Source: Heyndrickxia acidiproducens DSM 23148
Lineage (GTDB): Bacteria; Bacillota; Bacilli; Bacillales; Bacillaceae_C
Direction: 5' to 3'
DNA: 64,000 bases
NCBI RefSeq assembly: GCF_000374345.1
Contig: NZ_KB893985.1
Span: forward strand, 17,646 to 81,645
A program made the translations under genes and the position numbers. Within the stretch, counting starts at the first letter, position 1. Each line of letters starts with the position of its first letter. Of the stretch, positions 56,353-64,000 are shown one piece after another. The notes beneath the pieces were generated by a model that was not told the origin of the DNA, searched no databases, and saw nothing but the letters and a program-made list of their open reading frames with translations.

Positions 56353-58188
56353 ATGAAGCCAATGCTGCCGGTATTAAAACCGGCACTTCCGGAAACGGGA
56401 GATTGGGCGTTTGAAATCAAATACGATGGTTTTCGCGCGATTCTTGATTGGGCAAAAGGGAAAAATATCCGCTTATGGAGCCGCAACGGGAAAGATCTTC
56501 TGCCAAAGTTCCCTGAAATCCGGGATTTTTTGCAAAAATATGAAGACCAATTGGCCCCGTATCTTCCCCTCCGGCTTGACGGTGAACTCGTGCTGCTGGA
56601 AAACCCTTATAAAGCAAATTTCAGCGAGCTTCAAAGCCGGGGCCGCATGAAATCGCAGGAAAAAATCGAACAGGCAGCCGGACAACGCCCTGCCCGTTTT
56701 TTGGTATTTGATGTGCTGTGCATGCAGGGGGCAGGTATGGCGGATAAGAGGTTTACCGTCCGCAAAGAAACACTCCGCGACTTTTTTAAGGAGCTGTCAT
56801 GGCCGCTGAAACCCGATCCCGGAAAAACAGCGCTTTTACAAATGGTCCCGGAATCAGGTGATTCCCAAGCACTTGTGCAAACAATGAAGGATTACGGCAG
56901 CGAAGGCATTGTCGCAAAACAAAAGGCCGGCAAATGGGAAGCGGGAAAACGGAGCGAAACCTGGGTGAAAGTGAAGAATTGGAAAACTGCAGCCTGTTTT
57001 ATCACCGCTTACGACCAAAATAACGGATACTATCACACTGCAGTTTATAAAGGCAGGACAATATTTCCGATCGGCCTGTTTCTTTTTAGCATGAATTCGG
57101 AAGAAAAAGCCGTGCTGACACAAGCGATTCAAAATAATGCCACTAAAGAAAAAGGCGGAATCTATACAATCCATCCTTCCATTTGCGTTGAACTCCATTA
57201 CTTGGAATGGGACGGCACGCAGCTGCGCGAACCTCATTTCCATCGATTTCTTTTTGACATCCCGCCTGAAGACTGCACCTATGAAAACTTTCGCTTGCAG
57301 CAGGCGGCGATACCCGATGAAGCCGGTGCCACCCATATAGATAAGCCATTGTGGAAAAATCCGGCGGTAGCAAAGCTTGACTTTCTCTTTTATATGCGCG
57401 CGATTTCAGCTCAAATGCTGCCTTTTCTGCGCAACCGCCAGTTGACAGTCATTCGTTATCCGCACGGTGTTTTTGGGGAGGCGTTTTACCAGAAGAACTG
57501 TCCGGATTATGCGCCGGACTTTGTCGAAACCATCTTCAAGGACGGGATCCGCTATATTGTCTGCAACGATCTAAAAACGCTGATGTGGCTTGCGAATCAG
57601 CTGGCAGTCGAATACCATATTCCCTTTCAAACAGCGCGCAGCCGTTATGTCAGTGAAATTGTCTTTGATCTTGACCCCCCGTCGCGGAACGAATTCCATC
57701 TGGCTGTCAAAGCCGCCCTCATGCTTAAGGATGTATTCCGGGATATGAATTTGGCGAGTTTTATCAAAACATCGGGCAATAAAGGACTGCAAATTTATAT
57801 CCCGCTGCCGGATAACCGTTTTACATGGGACGAGACGCGTTTATTCACCGCCTTTATTGCTGAATATTTGGTCGCAAAAGCGCCGGAAAGTTTTACCGTC
57901 GAGCGTTTGAAAAAGAAGCGGCAAGGGCGGCTGTATGTCGATTTCATCCAGCATGCGGAAGGCAAAACGATCATCGCCCCGTACTCGCTCCGCGGCCACA
58001 AGGATGCGCTTGTGGCCACCCCGCTTGGCTGGGATGAAATAAAAGAAGGGCTTTCGCCTGAAGGATTTACAATTGAAGCCGTGCTTGAGCGCGTGAAAAA
58101 AAACGGCTGCCCGTTTTCCGGCTATTTTGAAAGCAAAAACAGCCAGCCGTTTGCGCCGGTGTTAGCATTTTTAAAAAATCGTTCATAA
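56353..58188 (+). CDS. ligD: LigD, multidomain NHEJ DNA ligase/polymerase
   Basis: A 611-residue protein, the same length as I recall for B. subtilis YkoU. The ATP-dependent ligase domain is first, with adenylation Lys in EIKYDGFRAI (about residue 23) and later motif EGIVAKQKAG. The C-terminal primase-type polymerase domain (about residues 330-600) has VFDLDPPSR and SGNKGLQIY. No phosphoesterase domain is present. ATG 56353 lies 8 bases after AAGGGG. Together with Ku it forms the two-protein NHEJ system. Confidence 0.93.
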   Translation: MKPMLPVLKPALPETGDWAFEIKYDGFRAILDWAKGKNIRLWSRNGKDLLPKFPEIRDFLQKYEDQLAPYLPLRLDGELVLLENPYKANFSELQSRGRMKSQEKIEQAAGQRPARFLVFDVLCMQGAGMADKRFTVRKETLRDFFKELSWPLKPDPGKTALLQMVPESGDSQALVQTMKDYGSEGIVAKQKAGKWEAGKRSETWVKVKNWKTAACFITAYDQNNGYYHTAVYKGRTIFPIGLFLFSMNSEEKAVLTQAIQNNATKEKGGIYTIHPSICVELHYLEWDGTQLREPHFHRFLFDIPPEDCTYENFRLQQAAIPDEAGATHIDKPLWKNPAVAKLDFLFYMRAISAQMLPFLRNRQLTVIRYPHGVFGEAFYQKNCPDYAPDFVETIFKDGIRYIVCNDLKTLMWLANQLAVEYHIPFQTARSRYVSEIVFDLDPPSRNEFHLAVKAALMLKDVFRDMNLASFIKTSGNKGLQIYIPLPDNRFTWDETRLFTAFIAEYLVAKAPESFTVERLKKKRQGRLYVDFIQHAEGKTIIAPYSLRGHKDALVATPLGWDEIKEGLSPEGFTIEAVLERVKKNGCPFSGYFESKNSQPFAPVLAFLKNRS

Positions 58189-58219
58189 AAAACACGGCTT
58201 TTAGAAAAGCCGTGTTTTT
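58188..58219. terminator. Bidirectional terminator between ligD and dapF
   Basis: AAAAACACGGCTT (58188-58200) pairs perfectly with AAGCCGTGTTTTT (58207-58219). Confidence 0.9.
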
Positions 58220-58227
58220 GCAGCCGA

Positions 58228-59223
58228 TCAGGCCAAAGCCTTCTCCACTACTGTTTTTGCATGTTCTTCAAGTTCGCGGTAGCGGGCCTGTTCGCCGAAT
58301 TCTTTTTGATCTTTAACCGTAAATGTTTCCGGGTTCTGATCATCAAAAGAAACAGTTGCTTCATATAAATATGTTGCATTTCCGATCAGGTCAATGCTGT
58401 ACTGCGTCCGGCCTTCCTCCTCCAGCTTATGGACGAGGCAGCGCACTTTCCCGCCGTTGTTATAAACATCGATCGCCTCTTCATAAGGCTCAAGGCGCAA
58501 CAGGCTGGCAACAAGGCTTGAAGCCGACATGGCCGTACCGCAGGCGTTCGTAAACCCGACGCCGCGCTCAAATGTACGGACATACAATGCATGATTCTCA
58601 AGTGTTTTTACAAAACTGACATTCACGCCATCAGGGAAAATTTCGTTCGGCCCATTCACATATTCAGACAATCTTTTCTGGGCATCCGATTTTAATGTGC
58701 GGCTGTCAACAAACGCAATTAAATGGGGATTGGGCACGGCCACCGCGGTAAATGATAAATCTTTTGAAAGCTGCTCCACTTGTTCATTCATCAATACCTT
58801 TTTATCAATTTTCATCGGCAGTTTGTCAAGTTCAAACAAAACCGGCGAGATTTCGACACGGTACGTCGGCAGGCCGGGGAAGATTGGTTCCGCTGTTTTC
58901 GCATATAAATTGGCCTTCATCGTTTCAACAAGGATATCCTCTTTCCCGAGCAGTTCGCACACATAGCGGGCAACGCAGCGCAGCCCGTTCCCGCACATGG
59001 ATGCTTCGGAGCCGTCCGCATTAAAAACCCGCATCTTTGCATCTGCTGCCCCGCTCTTTGAGATAAACAGCAGACCGTCCGCGCCGAGTTCTGTTTTGCG
59101 GCTGCAAAATGCAAGCGCAAGTTTTCTCCGCATCGCATCCGTCAGTTGATAATCATGGGACATTTCGTCAATCATAAAAAAGTCGTTGCCTGATCCATGG
59201 CATTTGGTCAACTTTATTTTCAT
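58228..59223 (-). CDS. dapF: DapF, diaminopimelate epimerase
   Basis: A 331-residue epimerase converting LL- to meso-diaminopimelate for peptidoglycan and lysine. It starts MKIKLTKCHGSGNDFFMID. The two catalytic cysteines are in SMCGNGLRCVARY and TNACGTAMSAS. It is longer than the usual 275-285 residues, with an extended middle and C-terminal tail (EFGEQARYRELEEHAKTV), as in some Bacillaceae and Listeria members. No operon partner is adjacent. Confidence 0.95.
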   Translation of the reverse strand: MKIKLTKCHGSGNDFFMIDEMSHDYQLTDAMRRKLALAFCSRKTELGADGLLFISKSGAADAKMRVFNADGSEASMCGNGLRCVARYVCELLGKEDILVETMKANLYAKTAEPIFPGLPTYRVEISPVLFELDKLPMKIDKKVLMNEQVEQLSKDLSFTAVAVPNPHLIAFVDSRTLKSDAQKRLSEYVNGPNEIFPDGVNVSFVKTLENHALYVRTFERGVGFTNACGTAMSASSLVASLLRLEPYEEAIDVYNNGGKVRCLVHKLEEEGRTQYSIDLIGNATYLYEATVSFDDQNPETFTVKDQKEFGEQARYRELEEHAKTVVEKALA

Positions 59224-59312
59224 TTTTCTAATCCTCGTTTCTTTCTATTCTTTATACCCATTACCTCGAAAAACGGTTGGCTTACAAAAATTGTAACACC
59301 GTGGTATTTTTT

Positions 59313-60053
59313 TTACACGAAATATTTATCATGTACATAGAAAAAAGTGAGAAAAGCAAAAACCAGCACCATTTCTTCCTTCTCCGGCCGCCCGGCAAAG
59401 CGGAGTACCGGCGTGTTTGGCGGAAATATTTCCTGCCAAGCTACAGGCATAAACCCCCGCGTGGCTACTGCAAGCAGATTTCCGTTCCAATAAATTTCAA
59501 TTTCCTTATTGCCATTTTTCTCCACAACGGCTGACCCGTATTCTCCGGAAAGCATAAAATGCCGGCTGCTTTTTTCTTGTAATTGAAACACCATCTTGCG
59601 TAACTGATACGTAATGGCCACAGCAGGCAAACGGTTTTGGCGCATCCTGACTGCATATGTACCGCCCCCGGCACAATCTTGTAATGTAAAAAAACGGGTT
59701 TTCCGCTTCACCGCTTTTTCTTCAAGAAGCCATTTGCCGGTTCCGCTGCTGTCGAAAAGCTGCATCGAAAAACGCGCCTCCGGAAGAAAATGAATCATAT
59801 ATTGCATGTCCGCTTCACAATCAGTTTTGCGGCCGGCACGGGGATTGATTTGCTTTTCAATTTTTGTATAAAATAAATAGCGGTCAAAATTGTAAAGGAT
59901 GAACGCCCAGGATGATAAAATCATATAATTAAATACCCCGCCAAGTTTCAAATAAACGAGTGCCAGGCAAAAAACAGACAGCGCCAGTGCGAGGATAACG
60001 GTTTGGTTGAAATAGACTTTCGACATCGACAAGTAGTATTTTTTTAGATCCAT
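59313..60053 (-). CDS. Hypothetical membrane protein
   Basis: A 246-residue protein with two N-terminal transmembrane helices (about 18-36 and 40-58), a soluble beta-rich domain (about 75-225) and a C-terminal hydrophobic segment (MVLVFAFLTFFYVHDKYFV). The soluble part, with short strands such as GKWLLEEKAVKRKTRF and YGSAVVEKNGNKEIEIYW, suggests a tubby C-terminal-like fold. That is a guess. No convincing operon context. Confidence 0.7.
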   Translation of the reverse strand: MDLKKYYLSMSKVYFNQTVILALALSVFCLALVYLKLGGVFNYMILSSWAFILYNFDRYLFYTKIEKQINPRAGRKTDCEADMQYMIHFLPEARFSMQLFDSSGTGKWLLEEKAVKRKTRFFTLQDCAGGGTYAVRMRQNRLPAVAITYQLRKMVFQLQEKSSRHFMLSGEYGSAVVEKNGNKEIEIYWNGNLLAVATRGFMPVAWQEIFPPNTPVLRFAGRPEKEEMVLVFAFLTFFYVHDKYFV

Positions 60054-60176
60054 TACCGAGTCTCCTGTTCAGTTTCGTTGTACCCCTATTATATGAACAG
60101 AATCATAGATTCATGTGTCAGACCGGAAGTTTCTAAAAATCCGTTACTGCTGCCTGTTTACCAAAAAAGTTTTTCT

Positions 60177-61055
60177 TTAACAACTGCTCTCCACATGAGG
60201 GCAGGAGCCGGCCCACTCGATTAATTTTGCGGCGATGCGCCCGCCGTCCCGCTTCCCCTGCTCATACAAATCGGTTAAGCGGGCGGCACTTTTTTCAACC
60301 CGTTTGACTTTAAGCGGTTCTTTCGGGCAAATAAAAAACACGCGCCCGGCCTGTTCTTCCTTTTCCACAAATTCCATCGTTTCATTATAAACATGTGCAC
60401 GCGCTTGAATCGCCTTGTACACGCCGGGATAATTGCGGTATTTCTTTTTTAGGAAGGCAGGCAGTTTGGAAGGCTTTTTGCGGTAGCCGCGGTTCCTTGT
60501 TGAGATGACAACATTGCGGGAAAACCCGTCCTGCAGCGCTTTTTTTATCGGGATCGGATCGGACATACCGCCGTCCAAAAGCGGCCGCCCGTCTATTTCA
60601 ACGATCGGCGCAACAAAAGGGAGAGAACTTGATGCACGGATCACCTGCAAGAGATGATCCTGATAATCCTTCCGTGAAAAGTAAACAGGTTCCCCCGTCC
60701 GGCAGTCTGTCGTACCGATGACAAACTCAGCCGGATTTTCGAAAAAAGTTTGAAAGTCAAACGGAACGATCTTCTTTGGAATTTCATCAAAAACGTAGTC
60801 CATACCGAATAATTCGCGGTTCCTTATGTAATTTTTCCATGACAAATAGCGGTCCTCATGAATAAAATCAATATTGACTTTTCGATTCCGCCCTTTTTGC
60901 TTTGAAAGAAATGATGCGGCGTTGCACGCACCGGCTGAAACACCGATGACGTACGGAAATTCAATATCATGTTCCAAAAAGCTTTCGAGCACGCCCGCCG
61001 TATAAACGCCGCGCATACCGCCGCCTTCAAGCACCAAACCTGATTGCAAACGCAT
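60177..61055 (-). CDS. Patatin-like phospholipase
   Basis: A 292-residue patatin-family lipid hydrolase. The oxyanion glycine motif is EGGGMRGVYTAGVLE (about residues 10-22), the nucleophile Ser is in GVSAGACNAA, and the catalytic Asp is in LLDGGMSDPIPI. It belongs to the YjjU/RssA-like bacterial branch. It removes fatty acids from phospholipids or other lipids; the target is unknown. Confidence 0.88.
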   Translation of the reverse strand: MRLQSGLVLEGGGMRGVYTAGVLESFLEHDIEFPYVIGVSAGACNAASFLSKQKGRNRKVNIDFIHEDRYLSWKNYIRNRELFGMDYVFDEIPKKIVPFDFQTFFENPAEFVIGTTDCRTGEPVYFSRKDYQDHLLQVIRASSSLPFVAPIVEIDGRPLLDGGMSDPIPIKKALQDGFSRNVVISTRNRGYRKKPSKLPAFLKKKYRNYPGVYKAIQARAHVYNETMEFVEKEEQAGRVFFICPKEPLKVKRVEKSAARLTDLYEQGKRDGGRIAAKLIEWAGSCPHVESSC

Positions 61056-61263
61056 GGTAAATCCAGTCCTTTCTATTATATTTCCAATCTTGCCGTGTTT
61101 TTAAGCATTGCATATTTTACTCCTGATTTCAAGATTCAGGATTCAAACAGCCTGCTTAAGGTTTTAAAAAAATTTTTTCATGAGCCCCTTCATTCTTCAC
61201 ATTTTCTTATTTTCATTTTGGAATTTTTGTTGTAATATGATATCAACTATATGCTATGTTTGT
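61056..61263. other. AT-rich intergenic region
   Basis: No gene recognised. Strongly AT-rich toward 61260 and directly followed by a structured RNA-like element. TTGTAATATGATAT-type sequence at about 61228-61241 could be part of a promoter. Confidence 0.35.
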
Positions 61264-61440
61264 GATTGGTGCGTTTATAGCTAGATTGGGAAGGCAAATG
61301 GTGCGCCACCAGCACGTGTTTTATGGCTGGTTCTAGTGGGTTCGATTCCCACCCCGAAATTTTTTATGCAACTTTAAAAAATTTCGAGGGTGGAATGATC
61401 CATACAGGACTGAACTGCCCTCGTTCCAGGAGGGATTAAA
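61264..61440 (+). ncRNA. Structured leader of the acetyltransferase gene (unknown riboswitch-like element or group II intron relic)
   Basis: A dense set of stems: ACCAGC/GCTGGT (61308-61313/61326-61331); GTGGG/CCCAC around TTCGATT (61336-61352), shaped like a tRNA T-arm; and an 18-bp stem with one bulge (61349-61366/61375-61393). CGAGGG (61385-61390) can instead pair with CCCTCG (61418-61423). CCCTC (61418-61422) can pair with GAGGG (61430-61434), which is the RBS of the next gene. The last two pairings exclude each other, as in translational riboswitches. Alternatively GTGCG at 61269 equals the group II intron 5' consensus GUGYG. It is not a tRNA: no acceptor stem fits. Confidence 0.55.
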
Positions 61441-62001
61441 ATGCTCAAAAAACGCGATTGCTCATGGCAGGAATGCTGTACATTGTATGAATTGATGACG
61501 CATCCGGATGTCTTTCCTTTTGTGCGCCAAAAATCTTATTCACAAGAAGAATTTATGTTCATGACGAAGCAGACGATTGAGGCAGAAGAACGCGGTGAAC
61601 TGGTTTCACGAACCATTCTCGATGAGTGGGGAAATCCAATCGGCGTTATCAGCCTGTTTGATATTGAAAATAACGCGGGTTTTTTAGGGACATGGCTGGG
61701 CAAACCGTACCACGGCAATGGCTATAACCAGCCCGCGAAGAAAGCTTTTTTTGAAGAACTGTTCTATGAATTAATGATAGAAACCATATATATGAAGATC
61801 CGCAAAGAAAATATCCGTTCCATTAAGGCTGCTGAAAAACTGCCTTATGCGGTTAAAGCAAATGAGACACGCAGGGAAATATACAACCATTTAAACCGGG
61901 ACGGCGACATTTACGATTTATATGAAATTTCAAAAGATCTGTATGCTTTACAACTGATGAGGCAGGGTGATCCGTTAAGCGATTCGTGTTTACATGCTTA
62001 A
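61441..62001 (+). CDS. GNAT-family N-acetyltransferase
   Basis: A 186-residue acetyltransferase of the RimJ/RimL-like GNAT group. The acetyl-CoA-binding region is partly visible (GTWLGKPYHGNGYNQPAKKAFFEELF; the usual R/Q-x-x-G-x-G/A loop is weak). The late strand TIYMKIRKENIRSIKAAEKLPY matches family sequence. RBS AGGAGG is 7 bases before the ATG and lies in a potential sequestering hairpin. Substrate unknown. Confidence 0.8.
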   Translation: MLKKRDCSWQECCTLYELMTHPDVFPFVRQKSYSQEEFMFMTKQTIEAEERGELVSRTILDEWGNPIGVISLFDIENNAGFLGTWLGKPYHGNGYNQPAKKAFFEELFYELMIETIYMKIRKENIRSIKAAEKLPYAVKANETRREIYNHLNRDGDIYDLYEISKDLYALQLMRQGDPLSDSCLHA

Positions 62002-62216
62002 ATCCCCCGCCACCGCAACCTTCACACAAGTCTGCCTGCGTAACGGATCTTCGGTCATTTCCCTTTTTATTTATCCCAACATAACGGGCAGTAAGACGCC
62101 CGCCTCAAGATTCATGGTACGAAGAAGAGGCGGGAGATCAAACTGCCCCACCAGCCGCATCTCCTATCAGCAGGGATGAAAGAAAGCCCCTGCTGATGGT
62201 ACACTTTATTTGAAAG
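62002..62216. other. Intergenic region with a 10-bp hairpin
   Basis: ATCAGCAGGG (62166-62175) pairs perfectly with CCCTGCTGAT (62188-62197), with no T-tract. A short open frame at 61994-62179 has no RBS or similarity and is not called. Confidence 0.4.
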
Positions 62217-62249
62217 AAAAAAATCCGCTATTCTCATGGCGGTTTTTTT
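62217..62249 (+). terminator. Terminator upstream of the MATE gene
   Basis: A7-T-CCGC (62217-62228) and GCGG-T7 (62239-62249) form a short hairpin with A/T tracts. Confidence 0.7.
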
Positions 62250-62316
62250 CTTATTCCGTAAAATTTGTTATGTTATACTTTCCTCAGTGCGTTTTTAAAG
62301 CGTGGGGGTTTAGAAG

Positions 62317-63681
62317 ATGAGACAAACATACACAATGAAAGAAAAAATCCGGCAGCTTTGGCAGTTATTCTTTCCGATTTTGATTACACAGCTTGCCATG
62401 CTGTTGATGACCTTTTTCGACACGACCATGTCGGGCCATTATGCAAAAGAAGACTTAGCCGGCGTTGCAATCGGTTCCTCCCTTTGGTTCCCGGTTTCAA
62501 CCGGATTGGGTACAATGTTACAGGCGGTTACCCCGATTACGGCACATTTATTGGGAAGCAAAAATGAAAAAGAAATTTCGCGTACCGTAATGCAGGCCAT
62601 TTATGCCGCAGTGGCGATGGCCATTTTTGTCGTCATTGCCGGTTCGCTGGCGGTCAACCCCGTATTAGGGATGATGCATCTTGAAACGCATGTTGAAAAG
62701 GTCGCAAAACATTATTTATGGGCTTTGGCGGCCGGCCTGATGCCGTTTTTCTGTTATCAGGTCTGCCGGTCGCTCATCGATGCCACAGGATTGGCCAAAA
62801 TATCTATGATGATTACACTGCTTTCTTTGCCTATCAATGTACTCCTTAATCTATTGTTTATTTTCGGGCGTGCAGGATTCCCGGAATTAGGCGGCGCTGG
62901 TTCAGGGGTGGCAACTGCAATTACATATTGGATTATTTTCGGGATTGCCGTCCTGGTTCTCCGTCATGTAACGCCTTTTTCCGATATGCAGGTGCTGCGC
63001 GCTTTCTATCCCGTGTCTTTCCACAAATGGAAGGAGTTGTTTCACCTCGGCATTCCAATGGGATTGTCAACTTTTTTCGAGGCGAGTATATTTTCTGTTG
63101 TAACCTTGTTTATGAGTGAATTTGGCACCGATGTCATTGCTGCCCATCAGGCGGCCATGAATTTTGAGTCGCTCTTGTATATGCTGCCGCTTAGCATCTC
63201 ACTTGCGATGACGATTTTGGTCGGATATGAAGCAGGTGCGCACCGGTACCAGGATGCCCGTTCGTACAGCATAATCGGGATTGGGGCTGCAATTGCTTTT
63301 GCCAGCTTGACAGGCTTTCTTTTGTATTTATTCCATGAACAGGTGGCAGCAATTTACAGCAGGGATCCGAATGTTATCCGCTGGACCGGCCACTTTTTAC
63401 TGTACGCGATTTTTTTCCAGTGGTCAGATGCAGTGCAAGCTCCGGTGCAAGGGGCACTGCGCGGCTATAAGGATGTACACATTACTTCCATTATGACTTT
63501 CGTTTCTTACTGGGTCATCGGGCTTCCGTTCGGGATTTTCCTGGAGGCTGTGACTGCACTCGGTCCTTACGCCTATTGGATCGGTCTTATCAGCGGACTT
63601 GCCGTTGGAGCAGTGACACTATTTGGCCGGTTGTTTTATATTCAAAAGAAATGGAAACATAACACCGGGGAAACGGCCTGA
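62317..63681 (+). CDS. MATE-family multidrug/sodium antiporter (NorM/YojI-like)
   Basis: A 454-residue efflux protein with 12 predicted helices in two homologous halves (MATE). Characteristic stretches are FPILITQLAMLLMTFFDTTMSGHY and GAGSGVATAITYW in the first half, and AVQAPVQGALRGYKDV in the second half. B. subtilis YojI is a close relative. GGGGGTTTAGAAG precedes the ATG. Substrate unknown; members pump cationic drugs in exchange for Na+ or H+. A group II intron lies 48 bases after its stop. Confidence 0.92.
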   Translation: MRQTYTMKEKIRQLWQLFFPILITQLAMLLMTFFDTTMSGHYAKEDLAGVAIGSSLWFPVSTGLGTMLQAVTPITAHLLGSKNEKEISRTVMQAIYAAVAMAIFVVIAGSLAVNPVLGMMHLETHVEKVAKHYLWALAAGLMPFFCYQVCRSLIDATGLAKISMMITLLSLPINVLLNLLFIFGRAGFPELGGAGSGVATAITYWIIFGIAVLVLRHVTPFSDMQVLRAFYPVSFHKWKELFHLGIPMGLSTFFEASIFSVVTLFMSEFGTDVIAAHQAAMNFESLLYMLPLSISLAMTILVGYEAGAHRYQDARSYSIIGIGAAIAFASLTGFLLYLFHEQVAAIYSRDPNVIRWTGHFLLYAIFFQWSDAVQAPVQGALRGYKDVHITSIMTFVSYWVIGLPFGIFLEAVTALGPYAYWIGLISGLAVGAVTLFGRLFYIQKKWKHNTGETA

Positions 63682-63728
63682 GTCATTTGGCAAAAGCGAA
63701 GCGTCCCGGTTTTTTTATCCACAATCGA

Positions 63729-64000
63729 GTAGGAGGCTAATCATTATTTGATTAGCCGACCTCTCACACCACCGTGCGTACGGTTCCGTACACGGCGGTT
63801 CTAAAGTTTACGACCTTACAGACAGATAATAATCCAGAAAACTTATATACCTTGCTCTTCGGAAGAGTTCGTTTGTTAAGGTTCTGGTTAAGATATGGCT
63901 GCCGGCAATTCTCCAGTAGCCTTTTCTTGTGTTTGCCCATTCCCAAGCTTTACTTTTATTGATCCCTAATTTCTTGAGCCAATAAAATCTTGTGCGTACT
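63729..64000 (-). mobile_element. Group II intron, 3' end (minus strand; continues past the right edge)
   Basis: On the minus strand the sequence runs from the C-terminus of an intron-encoded protein into catalytic domain V (about 63800-63768: AACCGCCGTGTACG-GAAC-CGTACGCACGGTGGT hairpin in shape). A linker (GTGAGAGG) and a domain VI hairpin with GGCTAATCA/TGATTAGCC arms (63757-63749/63743-63735) follow. The intron 3' end is placed at ...CCTCCTAC near 63729. The 5' part and most of the reverse transcriptase lie outside the window. It sits in the intergenic space after the MATE gene in opposite orientation. Confidence 0.85.
63808..63999 (-). CDS. ltrA: Group II intron reverse transcriptase/maturase, C-terminal part
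   Basis: The minus strand from the right edge reads VRTRFYWLKKLGINKS, KAWEWANTRKGYWRIAGSHI, LTRTLTNELFRRARY and ends LDYYLSVRS stop. The Trp-Glu-Trp-x-Asn-Thr-Arg-Lys-Gly-Tyr-Trp and Ile-Leu-Thr-x-Thr-Leu-Thr-Asn blocks are the conserved C-terminal maturase/DNA-binding motif of group II intron proteins. Only 63 residues are visible; the start is outside the window. It is followed by domain V, as expected for an ORF in domain IV. Confidence 0.88.
   Translation of the reverse strand, partial: VRTRFYWLKKLGINKSKAWEWANTRKGYWRIAGSHILTRTLTNELFRRARYISFLDYYLSVRS

Noticed and set aside
61264..61360. tRNA gene
   Set aside because: GTGGG-TTCGATT-CCCAC looks like a T-arm, but no matching acceptor strand precedes it and the candidate anticodon stem has a 12-base loop.
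61380..61440. T-box leader
   Set aside because: GAGGGTGGAATG partly resembles the T-box AGGGTGGNACCGCG, but the ACCGCG part, the specifier stem and a terminator are missing, and the downstream gene is not an aminoacyl-tRNA or amino acid gene.
61994..62179. Open frame of 61 codons after the acetyltransferase gene
   Set aside because: No RBS and it overlaps the end of the acetyltransferase gene; composition is not coding-like.
62166..62197. 10-bp hairpin as a terminator
   Set aside because: Perfect stem but no T-tract on either strand; the A/T-flanked hairpin at 62217-62249 is a better terminator candidate.

Overview
The window looks like chromosome of a spore-forming, moderately GC Bacillaceae bacterium. 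Gene content and gene order recall Bacillus subtilis relatives, and Heyndrickxia (Bacillus) coagulans is my best guess; this is inferred from protein features, as no rRNA or marker search was possible. Supporting signs are a complete B. subtilis-type his operon, a MurNAc-recycling operon, a Firmicute Fnr with a C-terminal iron-sulfur motif, Ku/LigD, lipoteichoic acid synthase, a sigma-K-type promoter and CcpA (cre) sites. No rRNA, tRNA or CRISPR array was seen.

Layout. 0.2-1.8 kb: a sulfur/selenium-type membrane transporter and its TusA partner. 1.9-8.3 kb: hisZGDBHAFI on the minus strand, with a candidate HisR operator at its promoter. 8.6-13.4 kb: cell-wall recycling operon nagZ-amiE-namZ. 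13.6-20.3 kb: CorA, a membrane site-2-type protease, a LysE exporter, an amino acid permease and a divergent topoisomerase III. 20.5-26.3 kb: a LysM-3D cell-wall protein, a Rieske oxidoreductase, a CBS protein, an MBL hydrolase, ThiT behind a TPP riboswitch, and a frameshifted SRAP gene. 26.5-34.4 kb: an ABC-F ATPase, an osmoprotectant ABC transporter, TrhO and a second topoisomerase III. 34.7-38.7 kb: YitT-like protein, YkuS, Fnr, then a MifM-like sensor ORF directly in front of a YidC insertase, and a Rok-like DNA-binding protein. 39-48 kb: aldehyde dehydrogenase, the 2-oxoglutarate dehydrogenase genes, a spore Hsp20-like protein and a two-component system. 48-59 kb: an oligopeptide permease relic, an MFS pump, a disrupted DUF255 gene, ltaS, a PAP2 phosphatase, divergent ku/ligD and dapF. 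59-64 kb: a membrane protein, a patatin, a structured RNA leader before an acetyltransferase, a MATE pump, and the 3' end of a group II intron running off the right edge on the minus strand.

The most interesting points are these. (1) A 96-codon MifM-like arrest-peptide ORF at 37022-37312; a 10-bp arm inside its 3' coding region can sequester the yidC Shine-Dalgarno. (2) A highly structured leader at about 61264-61440 with mutually exclusive hairpins, one covering the Shine-Dalgarno of an acetyltransferase; its 5' end also resembles a group II intron start. (3) A Rok-family xenogeneic-silencer homologue behind an AT-rich intergenic region. (4) Three genes carry lesions: SRAP (one base missing from a homopolymer), DUF255 (a 16-nt insertion exactly before its CxxC motif) and an appB-like fragment.
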